A stretch of DNA of 64,000 bases from Betaproteobacteria bacterium. GTDB lineage: Bacteria > Pseudomonadota > Gammaproteobacteria > Burkholderiales > CAIKXV01. The notes under the pieces were generated by a model. It saw nothing but the letters and a program-made list of their open reading frames with translations, was not told the origin of the DNA and made no database searches. The DNA lies in the NCBI GenBank assembly GCA_947458265.1, contig CANGYF010000006.1:163605-227604 (forward strand), given 5' to 3'. The translations under genes and the position numbers were made by a program. The stretch's first letter is position 1; each line of letters starts with the position of its first letter. Shown one piece after another: positions 40,588-49,445 of the stretch.

Positions 40588-41049
40588 ATGCGTTCCAATC
40601 AGGGCGGTTTCACGCGGGTCGAGCTGATGGTCGTGATCGTCATCCTCGGCATTCTCGCCGCCACGGCCTTTCCGCGCTTCATCAACCTGAGCTCCGACGC
40701 GCGTTCGGCCTCCGCCGCTGGCCTGGCAGGCGGCCTGCGCTCGGCAGTGACGCTGGTGCAGGCGCGCTACCAGGCCACGGGTAACTTCACCGCCACCACG
40801 GTAACCATGGCCGACAACGTCACCGTCGCCGTCAGCACGGGTGCGACTGGCGGCTTCCCGACGGCTGCGCTCGCCGGCATCGGCAACGCGATGCGCTGCG
40901 AATCGGGCGCCGCCTGCAATGGCTTTTCGTGGGCAATCGCCGGCGGCCTCGCCAGGTTTATCCAGGTCGGAGCACCAGCGGCATGTAACGTGACGTACGA
41001 TCCGGTCACCGGCACGGTAACCAACAACGCCACGACGGCGAACTGCTGA
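40588..41049 (+). CDS. type IV pilin-like / MSHA-type pilin with prepilin signal
   Basis: NQGG/FTRVELMVVIVILGILAATAFPRFINLSSDARSASAAGLAGGLRSAVTLV. Confidence 0.88.
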   Translation: MRSNQGGFTRVELMVVIVILGILAATAFPRFINLSSDARSASAAGLAGGLRSAVTLVQARYQATGNFTATTVTMADNVTVAVSTGATGGFPTAALAGIGNAMRCESGAACNGFSWAIAGGLARFIQVGAPAACNVTYDPVTGTVTNNATTANC

Positions 41050-41113
41050 CCGGATCGACCGCGAGAATGTACAGGGCGTGCATCGGCATGAATCATCCAG
41101 CAGACCCGAACCG

Positions 41114-42355
41114 TCACCACGCCGCGTCGATCACCTCGCACAGCAGGTCAACCTCGTGCTGGAACTCGCGCTTCGGATCAGCGTTGAAGTTCTTCAGCGA
41201 GTCCTGCACGATCAGCGGCAGGCTCTCGCGAGGCACCTGCACCGGCAGCTGCGACAGGCGCACCGGAAGGCCGAGCGCGCGCGCGCGGGCATCGAAGGCG
41301 TCGGCGGCCAGGTGGTGCGCCTGCGCCACCTCGCCCGCACAGGCATCCGCAGCCAGCGCGCCGAGGGCAACCGCCATGTTGCGCGTGGCCCGCGGATCGC
41401 GCGGACCCAGCGCGCGCATCACGGTCGAGGTGACCGCGGCATTGGCCTGTCCCTGCGACACCTGCGGGAAACGGATGAACAGCGCGGTGGCGAACGCATA
41501 GGCCACGCGCTGCACCCAGTGTTTGTCGAACATCGTGCCGCCATCGTCGGAGTCACGGTTCTGCAGCCAGGCGGCCGCGCACAGCTCAAGGCGCGGCACC
41601 GGATCGTCGGGCGCCGCGAGCAGCCGCGGCAGCGCGCGGTCGGCGAGCGCGAACGCCTGCCGGCGGTTGCCTTCCACGAGTGGGTTCTGGCGCTCGGTAC
41701 CGAGGTTCACCAGCGCACGGCAGAAGATCGAGAAGCCACTCTCCAGCGCCAGCGACACCGGTGCCGTCTGCAGCGCCCGGTGGTCCCAGAACACCGCCTG
41801 CGGCCGGGTCTTGGGATCGAAGAACTCCATCCGGTGGTCGAGGTCCTCGTTGCGGATCGCCGACCCGCCGCGATGAGTGGCCGAGGTGCCGACGGTGCAG
41901 ACAGCGATGATCGGCAGCTTGGGCGCCATCAGCTTCGGGCTGATCGCCGGGCCCTGCGCCGGGTACTGCGTGATCATCTTCATCGGGTCACCCTGCTCGG
42001 CGAGCAGGATCGCCACCACCCGAGTGGCCTGCATCACGCTGCCGCCACCGATGGCCAGCAGCAAGTCCGCGCCAGCCTCGCGCGCCGCATCGCGCGCCGC
42101 GAGCACGTCGGGCCAGGGCGAGTCCTTGCGCATGCGGTCGAACTGACCGGCATACGCGTGGCCGAGGCGGTCCCTGACCAGCGCCACCAGGCCGGTGCGG
42201 GTGGCGACCGAGCGACCGCAGACGATGAAGGCGCGCTTCGACTTCAGCCGTGCCACCTCGGCAGCGAGCGAATCGAGCGCAAGCTCCCCACTGTACAGGC
42301 GTACCGCCGGCGTCACCGATCGGAAGTCAGTGACGATTGCTGAACCGCGATCCAT
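41114..42355 (-). CDS. iron-containing alcohol dehydrogenase
   Basis: LLLAIGGGSVMQATRVVAIL; IAVCTVGTSATHRGGSAIRN. Confidence 0.88.
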   Translation of the reverse strand: MDRGSAIVTDFRSVTPAVRLYSGELALDSLAAEVARLKSKRAFIVCGRSVATRTGLVALVRDRLGHAYAGQFDRMRKDSPWPDVLAARDAAREAGADLLLAIGGGSVMQATRVVAILLAEQGDPMKMITQYPAQGPAISPKLMAPKLPIIAVCTVGTSATHRGGSAIRNEDLDHRMEFFDPKTRPQAVFWDHRALQTAPVSLALESGFSIFCRALVNLGTERQNPLVEGNRRQAFALADRALPRLLAAPDDPVPRLELCAAAWLQNRDSDDGGTMFDKHWVQRVAYAFATALFIRFPQVSQGQANAAVTSTVMRALGPRDPRATRNMAVALGALAADACAGEVAQAHHLAADAFDARARALGLPVRLSQLPVQVPRESLPLIVQDSLKNFNADPKREFQHEVDLLCEVIDAAW

Positions 42356-42429
42356 GCTTCCATCTCCCCGGTGTGGGTACCAGTATAGGTAAACTCCCGC
42401 CTTTACGTCGTCCGCCCTCCGGAGTTTCC

Positions 42430-43248
42430 ATGGCCAGCACGCTCGCCGAACAGCCCGCCGTCACCGATTGCACGCTCGCGATCGACGGCCGGGTCGCCAC
42501 CCTCACCTTCAACCGCGACGACATCCGCAATGCGCTGTCGGGCTCGATGATCGGCAACGAGCTGGTCAGTGTCGTGAACTGGGCGAGCGCCTGCCCGGAC
42601 ATCTCGGTGCTGGTGCTCACCGGTGCCGGCTCGGCGTTCTCCGCAGGCGGCAACGTCAAGAACATGAAGCAGCGCACCGATGTGCCGGTGCACGAGGTGC
42701 AGCAGAACTACAAGTCGGGCATCCAGCGCATCCCGATGGCGCTGCACGAGTGCGAACTGCCGGTGATCGCCGCGGTGAACGGCCCGGCAATCGGCGCCGG
42801 CTTCGACCTGACCCAGATGTGCGACATCCGGATCGCATCGACCGAGGCGCAGTTCGGCGAGACCTTCGTCAACCTGGGCATCATCCCGGGCGATGGTGGC
42901 TCCTGGTTCCTCACCCGCGCGGTCGGCTACCAGCGCGCAGCGGAGCTCACCTTCTCCGGCCGGCTGATCAAGGCCGACGAAGCACTCGCCCTGGGCCTGG
43001 TGCTGGAAGTGGTGAAGCCGGAGGAACTGCTGGCGCGCGCGCAGGACATGGCGCGTCGCATCTCGTACAAGCCGCCGCAGGCCCTGCGCTATTCCAAGCG
43101 CCTGCTCAAGCTGTCGCAACGCATGCCGCTGCCCGAGTACCTCGACATCTGCTCGAGCTACCAGGCGCTGTGCCACAAGACCGAAGACCATGCCGAGGCG
43201 CTGCAGGCGTTCTTCGAGAAGCGCCGCGGCGAGTTCAAGGGACGCTGA
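42430..43248 (+). CDS. enoyl-CoA hydratase/isomerase family protein
   Basis: VLTGAGSAFSAGGNVKNM; VIAAVNGPAIGAGFDLTQMCDIRIAS. Confidence 0.95.
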   Translation: MASTLAEQPAVTDCTLAIDGRVATLTFNRDDIRNALSGSMIGNELVSVVNWASACPDISVLVLTGAGSAFSAGGNVKNMKQRTDVPVHEVQQNYKSGIQRIPMALHECELPVIAAVNGPAIGAGFDLTQMCDIRIASTEAQFGETFVNLGIIPGDGGSWFLTRAVGYQRAAELTFSGRLIKADEALALGLVLEVVKPEELLARAQDMARRISYKPPQALRYSKRLLKLSQRMPLPEYLDICSSYQALCHKTEDHAEALQAFFEKRRGEFKGR

Positions 43249-43251
43249 GCG

Positions 43252-43968
43252 ATGCGTACATCAGCGGCCCTCTGCATGGCGGCAGCCCTGGCCCTTGCCA
43301 CGGCCCTGCAGGCACTGCCGGCATCGGCCCAGGAGGCGCCACTGCCTCCGGTCGACGCCGGTGCCAAGGACCCGTCGTGGGTGCAGTTCCAGAAACGGCT
43401 GGCGACCGCCGTCGAGCAGCGCGACGTGAAGTTCCTGCTGTCGATCCTCGACCCGAAGGTGCGCAACAGCTTCGAGAAGCCGGACGGCGTGAAGGCCTTC
43501 GTCGAGCAGTGGGACCTCGACACCGCAGCCAAGGCGAAGGACTCGCCGCTGTGGACCGAACTGCGCTCGATGCTGCGCTTCGGTGCAGCGCCGGTCGAAG
43601 CGGCCACCGGCGAGCGGCTGCTCTGCCTGCCCTATGTCGCCGTGACCTTCCCGCCGACGATCGATCCCTTCCTGTTCGCGGCGGTGGTCATCGCCGATGC
43701 GCCGGTGTTCTCGAAGCCGTCGACCCAGGCGCCGATCGTCGCCAACCTGTCGCACCAGATCGTCGGCGTCGAGGACTGGGACCTTGACGACGAGTCGAAG
43801 TCGCCGCAGCGCTGGGTGAAGGTGGTGCTGAAGAACGGTGGCGGCTACATGGCCTCGGAACACATCCGAAGCGCGATCGAGGCACGGGCCTGCTTCACCC
43901 GGAGCCGGGGCAAGGTCCCGAATGCCGGGCCGTGGCGGATGATCTCGCTCACCGTCGGCGGCGGTTGA
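43252..43968 (+). CDS. exported uncharacterized protein with SH3-like C-terminal region
   Basis: signal peptide MRTSAALCMAAALALATALQALPASAQ; ADAPVFSKPSTQAPIVANLSHQIV...WVKVVLKNGGGYMASEHI. Confidence 0.75.
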   Translation: MRTSAALCMAAALALATALQALPASAQEAPLPPVDAGAKDPSWVQFQKRLATAVEQRDVKFLLSILDPKVRNSFEKPDGVKAFVEQWDLDTAAKAKDSPLWTELRSMLRFGAAPVEAATGERLLCLPYVAVTFPPTIDPFLFAAVVIADAPVFSKPSTQAPIVANLSHQIVGVEDWDLDDESKSPQRWVKVVLKNGGGYMASEHIRSAIEARACFTRSRGKVPNAGPWRMISLTVGGG

Positions 43969-43970
43969 GC

Positions 43971-44489
43971 ATGGCCGCCACGCCGGCCGGCTTCGTGGTG
44001 AACCGCGCCGGGCCCGAGGACGCCCCAGCGATCACCGAACTCTGGTTCCGGCACCTGGCCGAGACCAGCAGCGGCGTCGATACCAGCTTCACGCCGGCTC
44101 TCACGCCGCAGAAGACCACCGCACGCCTGAAGCGGGCGCTGGCGGCGGGCACGCTGCTCGGCTGGATCGCCCGGGCCGAGGGCCAGTCGCGGCTGCAGCT
44201 CGCCGGCTACCTCACCGCCAGGGTACAGCTCGAGGATCCGCTGTTCGGCGACACCTTCGAGTACGAGCCGGTGATGTACGTCGTCGATGTCGATGTCGAG
44301 GAAACGTTCCGCCGCCGGGGGGTGAGCAGCCTGCTGATGGCGCATGCGGAAGAGCATGCACGCCGGCAGCGCATCGGCACGCTGGAACTGGCGGTCGTCG
44401 TACGCGATGACCGGGCCGTGGCGGCCTGGAAGAAGCAGGGCTTCGAACCCAGGGTGGCGGTGATGCGCAAGGCGGTGGCGAAGCGCTGA
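43971..44489 (+). CDS. GNAT family N-acetyltransferase
   Basis: MYVVDVDVEETFRRRGVSSLLMAHAEEHARRQRIGTLELAVVVRDDRAVAAWKKQGF. Confidence 0.88.
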   Translation: MAATPAGFVVNRAGPEDAPAITELWFRHLAETSSGVDTSFTPALTPQKTTARLKRALAAGTLLGWIARAEGQSRLQLAGYLTARVQLEDPLFGDTFEYEPVMYVVDVDVEETFRRRGVSSLLMAHAEEHARRQRIGTLELAVVVRDDRAVAAWKKQGFEPRVAVMRKAVAKR

Positions 44490-44571
44490 GAGGGCAGGCA
44501 GGCAAGCCAGCACCCTCGCCCGCGCGTACGGGCGCATGCTGTGCACCTGACGTCGCCCACTGGAGGCCCGC

Positions 44572-44982
44572 ATGACCAGCCGGAACTGGTATTCCCGCTT
44601 CGCCAAGGCCGCATCCCATTTCTGCGGCCGTCCCAGGGTGTTCGCGCTCGCGGTCGCGATCATCCTGGCCTGGGTAGCCACAGGCCCGCTGTTCGACTAC
44701 AGCGACACCTGGCAACTGGTGATCAACACCAGCACCACGATCATCACCTTCCTGATGGTGTTCCTGATCCAGAACACGCAGAACCGCGACACCGAGGCGA
44801 TCCAGGTGAAGCTCGACGAGCTGATCCGTGCGACGCGGGGCGCACACAACGCGTTGCTCGATCTGGAGGAACTGGAAGAGGAGAGCCTGGACGCCTTCCG
44901 ACGCAAGTACCAGGCACTGGCGAGAACGGCCCGCACGGCGCTAGAAGGCGGCGTGGCCGACACCGGCACGCCGGAAGCGTGA
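44572..44982 (+). CDS. low affinity iron permease family protein
   Basis: TWQLVINTSTTIITFLMVFLIQNTQNRDTEAIQVKLDELIRA. Confidence 0.92.
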   Translation: MTSRNWYSRFAKAASHFCGRPRVFALAVAIILAWVATGPLFDYSDTWQLVINTSTTIITFLMVFLIQNTQNRDTEAIQVKLDELIRATRGAHNALLDLEELEEESLDAFRRKYQALARTARTALEGGVADTGTPEA

Positions 44983-45035
44983 GCGGGCCCGCCAGGACAG
45001 TGCATTGAACGACAGACGATCCTGCGACCGGCGCT

Positions 45036-45446
45036 TCAGTACGTCATGCACGCCGCATTGAGCAGCCCGGCCGCCAGCGACATCGACCCGAGGAACACCC
45101 CGTGGGCGACCTTTCCCTCAGGGATACCGGTGACGATGCCCGGCACCGTGGCGCGCACGCCCAGGTAGACCAGCAACTGCACCACGAAGGCGACTGCGCC
45201 CCAGGACAGCATGTCGACCAGGTTCGCGCTCTGCGCGACCGAATGCGCGAGCGGCACCACGAAGCCGAACAGTGCGCCGGACAGGCTGGCGGCAGCGGCG
45301 ACGTTGCCCTCGCGGATGAGCATCAGTTCAGGGTACGGCGTGATCCGGATGTAGATGGAGATGAACAGCACGACCATCGCGAGCGTCGCGGCGAAATAGG
45401 TCAGGAAGGCCGGTACGCCCAGCATCGATTCGAACAGCACGCCCAT
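45036..45446 (-). CDS. DUF350 domain-containing membrane protein (YjfL-like)
   Basis: YFAATLAMVVLFISIYIRITPYPELMLIREGNVAAAASLSGALFGFVVPLAHSV. Confidence 0.87.
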   Translation of the reverse strand: MGVLFESMLGVPAFLTYFAATLAMVVLFISIYIRITPYPELMLIREGNVAAAASLSGALFGFVVPLAHSVAQSANLVDMLSWGAVAFVVQLLVYLGVRATVPGIVTGIPEGKVAHGVFLGSMSLAAGLLNAACMTY

Positions 45447-45499
45447 CGGTATTCCTCGCTCGTTGGATGTTCGGGTAGCGGATCCGCGCTCGCGCCGGT

Positions 45500-46693
45500 T
45501 CAGTCGAACCAGTGCGGAATGAAGCGGCTGCTGTTGCGCGTGATCGGTGAGGCGTCCTCGCGGATGCCCATGCCGGCGGCGCGGTCGCCGACGATCCAGG
45601 AACCGATCACCGGGTAACGGCCATCGAAGCGCGGCAGCGGCGCATAGGCCTGGTAGATGTAGCCCTCGGCACCGTAGCTGCCACCGGCCTGATGGTCGCC
45701 ATCGTCCGAGCGGATCGACACGTTCGCACCCTCGCGCGAATAGAGCGGCTTCTTCACATGGCTGGAAGCCCAGCCGCCGCCGTCGCCGGGCAGGCCGCCG
45801 GCTTCGAAGCTTGCCGGCAGCAGGTTCGGATGACCAGGGAACAGCTCCCACAGCACCGGCAGGATCGCCTTGTTCGACAGCAGCATCTTCCACGGCGGCT
45901 CGATGAAGGCGGTGCCACAGCCCGGGATGAGCGGGCCGAAGGCCTCGCGCAGCATCCACTCCCAGGGATAGAGCTTGAACAGGGCCTCGATCGGACGACC
46001 GTCGAGGTCGACGAAACGGCCAGCGGTGCCATGCGCCGGAGCGCGCACGTTGCCGGAGGCGTCGATGCCGCCCGGCGCCGGAGCCTGCCAGCCGATGGCC
46101 TCGACATCGATCACCCGTGCATCGAGTCCGGCCTGCAGCGCGGTGTCGAGCAGGTACTGCAGGTTGTCCGCGTCCTCGTCGTTCTGCATCGTGCATGCGA
46201 GGGTGACGCCATGCGGCAGGTGCATCGCGCGCCAGCGCTCGACCAGCTTTTCGTGCAGCGAGTTGAACTGGTCACGGTCCGGGTGCGTATCCTGCAGCCA
46301 GTACCACTGCACCACCGCCGCCTCGACCAGCGAGGTCGGCGTGTCGGCGTTGTACTCGAGCATCTTCGGGTCGCCGATGCCGTCCCAGGAGAAGTCGAAC
46401 CGGCCGAACAGGCTGGGTTCGGCACGCCGCCAGGAATCGGCGACCAGCCCGACGGCATGATCGGGGATGCGGAAGCGTTCGAAGTCGCCAGCCGACACCA
46501 CGCGGTCGACGGCTTCCAGGCAGCGCTCATGCAGCTCCTCGGTCGCGGCCTCGAGCACGTCCACCTCGTCGGCGCTGAATACATAGCAGGCCGATTCGTC
46601 CCAGTAGGCACCGTCCTCGCTGTGGAAGGTGAAGCCAACCGCCTCGCATTTCGCCTGCCAGTCCGGGCGCGGCGTGCAGCGTTCGCGGCGCAC
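45500..46693 (-). CDS. glutathionylspermidine synthase-like ATP-grasp ligase (YgiC/YjfC family)
   Basis: GRFDFSWDGIGDPKMLEYNADTPTSLVEAAVVQWYWL; VKKPLYSREGANV. Confidence 0.93.
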   Translation of the reverse strand: MRRERCTPRPDWQAKCEAVGFTFHSEDGAYWDESACYVFSADEVDVLEAATEELHERCLEAVDRVVSAGDFERFRIPDHAVGLVADSWRRAEPSLFGRFDFSWDGIGDPKMLEYNADTPTSLVEAAVVQWYWLQDTHPDRDQFNSLHEKLVERWRAMHLPHGVTLACTMQNDEDADNLQYLLDTALQAGLDARVIDVEAIGWQAPAPGGIDASGNVRAPAHGTAGRFVDLDGRPIEALFKLYPWEWMLREAFGPLIPGCGTAFIEPPWKMLLSNKAILPVLWELFPGHPNLLPASFEAGGLPGDGGGWASSHVKKPLYSREGANVSIRSDDGDHQAGGSYGAEGYIYQAYAPLPRFDGRYPVIGSWIVGDRAAGMGIREDASPITRNSSRFIPHWFD

Positions 46694-46696
46694 CGT

Positions 46697-47110
46697 TCAG
46701 CCGCCGCTGCTGCTGAGTGCGGACGACCCGAAGCCGCTGCGCGAGGTGCTGCCGTCGCCCCCAGCCTGGCTGCCATCCTGCGCCGCCGAGGCGCGCGCGT
46801 TCCAGTTCTGGCGCAGCGCGCTGCCACGGCCATACTCGATGTTGCCGTTGCGGGTGTCGATCACGCCGAACCGGTTGTCGCGGCCGCCGGTATCGCGGCT
46901 GCCGTAGCGGTAGATCGGCCCGTACCAGCCATGACCGCCGCCGGGCATCGAGGTCTGCTCACAGCGACCGTTGTCGCCCCAGTCGGCCTTGCAGTCGGTG
47001 TCGCGTGCATAGAGGTCGCGCAGGGGAACCGGCGCCTGTTCGCAGCCGGCGAGCAACGAGCCGGCCAGCAGCAGGGGGACGCAGGCAGAACGACGCAACG
47101 CCTTGCTCAT
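46697..47110 (-). CDS. DUF1190 family lipoprotein (YgiB/YjfM-like)
   Basis: LLAGSLLAGCEQ lipobox; DC/C pair, Gly/Ser-rich SRSGFGSSALSSSGG tail; immediately upstream of the ATP-grasp gene. Confidence 0.72.
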   Translation of the reverse strand: MSKALRRSACVPLLLAGSLLAGCEQAPVPLRDLYARDTDCKADWGDNGRCEQTSMPGGGHGWYGPIYRYGSRDTGGRDNRFGVIDTRNGNIEYGRGSALRQNWNARASAAQDGSQAGGDGSTSRSGFGSSALSSSGG

Positions 47111-47184
47111 TCCGGGACGGGCTCCACGGCGGATTGGATCCCGAGTGTACGAGACACCCGGTACTGCATTCAACGCCGCCCTGT

Positions 47185-47721
47185 TCAGGGCCGGGCGGCG
47201 GCGCGGTCAGCTGCCGCGTCTGCACGCGCCGTGCCGGCAGATACGTTCGCGCGTTCCGGGCCCGGGTCCAGGCCCGGGCCTGCCCCCGGAACGGCAGCGC
47301 CGCGGGCAACCGCGACCTCGCTCCGCCGTTCGGCCGGTGCCCTCACCCGCCCGGACATGGCGCTGGCCAGCGCAGCGGGACTGAAGCGTGCGCCGATCGA
47401 CCCGTTGACCAGCGCATTGGCGATCGACGGCACCTGCAGCATCAGCATCGCGGACACGCCCGACAGCAGGAAGGCCGCGACGAAGTAGTAGAAGTTGAAC
47501 GTGCCGGACTCGCCATCGAAAGCGCTGCCCATGCCTTCCATGACCGGCTCATGCATGCGCGACACCAGCGTGACGACGATGATGCCGACCACCTGGTAGA
47601 GCGCGGCCACCAGCGTGAAGCGCAGCCAGCCGTCGAACAGGAAGCTCGCCGGCCGCAGCAGCAGCCACGGCAGGAACACCGGCCCGAGCGCGAAGGCGAT
47701 CGACAGCAGGTTCATCGACAT
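47185..47721 (-). pseudogene. C-terminal fragment of VirB6/TrbL-like type IV secretion membrane protein (N-terminal part missing)
   Basis: LVAALYQVVGIIVVTLVSRMHEPVMEGMG...LLSGVSAMLMLQVPSIANALVNGSIGARFSPAALASAM; no other T4SS gene in window. Confidence 0.55.
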
Positions 47722-47741
47722 CAGGTAGATGCAGCCGCAGA

Positions 47742-47766
47742 GCAGCAGCAGCAGCAGCAGCAGCAG
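47742..47766. repeat. (CAG)n / (CTG)n microsatellite
   Basis: AGCAGCAGCAGCAGCAGCAGCAGCAG read directly. Confidence 0.95.
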
Positions 47767-47778
47767 GGCGACCGCAAT

Positions 47779-47880
47779 CGACGAACTGATCCGTGCGACG
47801 CGGGGCGCACGCAACGCGCTGCTCGACCTCAAAGAACTGGAGGAAGAAGCGCTCGACAGTTTCCGCCGCCGCTACCAGGC
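47779..47880 (+). pseudogene. partial second copy of the 3' part of the low affinity iron permease gene
   Basis: IDELIRATRGARNALLDLKELEEEALDSFRRRYQA aligns without gaps to 44814-44915 (LDELIRATRGAHNALLDLEELEEESLDAFRRKYQA). Confidence 0.85.
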
Positions 47881-47897
47881 GGGCGCCGGCGGTTCGC

Positions 47898-48167
47898 TTA
47901 GCTTTTCCTCCGCTCCATCCACGTCACCGGAAAGGCGCCTTGGGTAAACGGGGCCGCCGCCATCATCTGTCCGCCAGGCTTCCCACGCATGGGGTTCCAC
48001 CGCCACCAGCCATGTTGCGGCTCGACCCAGCCGCCATCGACCGTCATGGTAATGGCGCGCACCTCGCGTTCGACCTCGGCGGGATCATAATGGCCCTTCG
48101 TATACGCCAGTTCCAGCGTGGCGGTCGCGTGAAAGGCAATCTTGAGCGGGTATTCGCGGGTCGGCAT
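47898..48167 (-). CDS. hypothetical small protein
   Basis: MPTREYPLKIAFHATATLELAYTKGHYDPAEVEREVRAITMTVDGGWVEPQHGWWRWNPM; coherent ORF, family unknown. Confidence 0.55.
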   Translation of the reverse strand: MPTREYPLKIAFHATATLELAYTKGHYDPAEVEREVRAITMTVDGGWVEPQHGWWRWNPMRGKPGGQMMAAAPFTQGAFPVTWMERRKS

Positions 48168-48658
48168 AGCTGCATTGTAGGAAACTTGCGACCGTTGTTT
48201 CCAGCATGGCACGGCCGTAAATAGGGGACTGGTGAGGTTAGTCGCGAGACCTAGTTGGCTCGTCCTATCGATTAGTGGGGGGGGGGCGCGAAAGCTTCAC
48301 GCCTGAAGTCCATGGTGCATTAGCGACCCGCGCCCGCGAAGCCACGTTCATGGCCGGCCAACCGGCGCTGGCCCCGTGCACTTCAGCGCACGGAATTTCC
48401 GCGGCCAGCCCTGAGAGCCACAGCAGGCCTAATACGACGGCGGCGCCACGCTTACGCTCTCGCACCACGACCACTAATGCGGCAACCGCGTCGGCGCGCG
48501 CTTCTAGTTTGCCGGCCAGCACATGGGACTGGTCGGTCCGCCGTCGTGCGAGTAACCGGTGCGAGTAGCCGCCGCCTGTGCAGGCTGCGGTATGCTCCGT
48601 TCATCACGAGGTCGTCCACGACCCGGCAAGGCCCCACCGAACGAGGAGCGATCGCATC

Positions 48659-49357
48659 ATGAGCGTCACCCCCGGCAACCCGAAGAACGCGCCTGGCGTT
48701 CCCGATGTGCTCACCGAGGCCCTGGAACTCGGCCCCGATACGCTGTCCCCGCGCGACTTCTACCTGCTGCTGACCGCCCTCGTGGTGCCGCGCCCGATCG
48801 GCTGGATCTCCACCATCTCCGCCGCCGGCGTGCGTAACGTCGCGCCCTACTCCTACTTCAACCTGATGGGGTCGGAACCGTTCTACTGCGCGTTCGGCTC
48901 CACCGGCGAGAAGGACAGCGTGAAGAACATCCGCGAGGTACCGCAGTTCGTCGCCAACATCGTGACCATGGACCTGCTCGAGAAGATGAGCTTCACCTCG
49001 GGCGACTGGCCGCGTGACCAGGACGAGTTCGAGTGGGCCGGGCTGACCGCGGTGCCGTCGAAGACGGTCAAGCCGTACCGCGTCGGCGAGGCCAAGGCGC
49101 ACCTGGAGTGCGAGGTCAAGCACATCTTCCAGGATGGTCGCACCCATATCGTGATCGCGAAGATCGAGCATGTGCATGTGTCGCCGTCGGTGTGGAAGAA
49201 CGGCCGCGTCGATCCGAAGCTGCTCGACCCGGTCGGACGCCTGTCCGGCTCGCTGTATGCACCGCTCGGCGACATCTTCAGCGTCGCCCGTCCGGACATG
49301 TCGAAGGTCGGAGACACCCCGTCGCTCGACGGGATGCCGAAGGCCACCCGCAGGTAG
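48659..49357 (+). CDS. flavin reductase family protein
   Basis: ALVVPRPIGWISTISAAGVRNVAPYSYFNLMGSEPF. Confidence 0.93.
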   Translation: MSVTPGNPKNAPGVPDVLTEALELGPDTLSPRDFYLLLTALVVPRPIGWISTISAAGVRNVAPYSYFNLMGSEPFYCAFGSTGEKDSVKNIREVPQFVANIVTMDLLEKMSFTSGDWPRDQDEFEWAGLTAVPSKTVKPYRVGEAKAHLECEVKHIFQDGRTHIVIAKIEHVHVSPSVWKNGRVDPKLLDPVGRLSGSLYAPLGDIFSVARPDMSKVGDTPSLDGMPKATRR

Positions 49358-49445
49358 CCCGCACGCAGAGCAACGACCGGCCGCTGCACGCCCCGGCACA
49401 GGGGCGGCAGCCGGGACATACCGGTCGCACGAGGGAGGAGTACCG

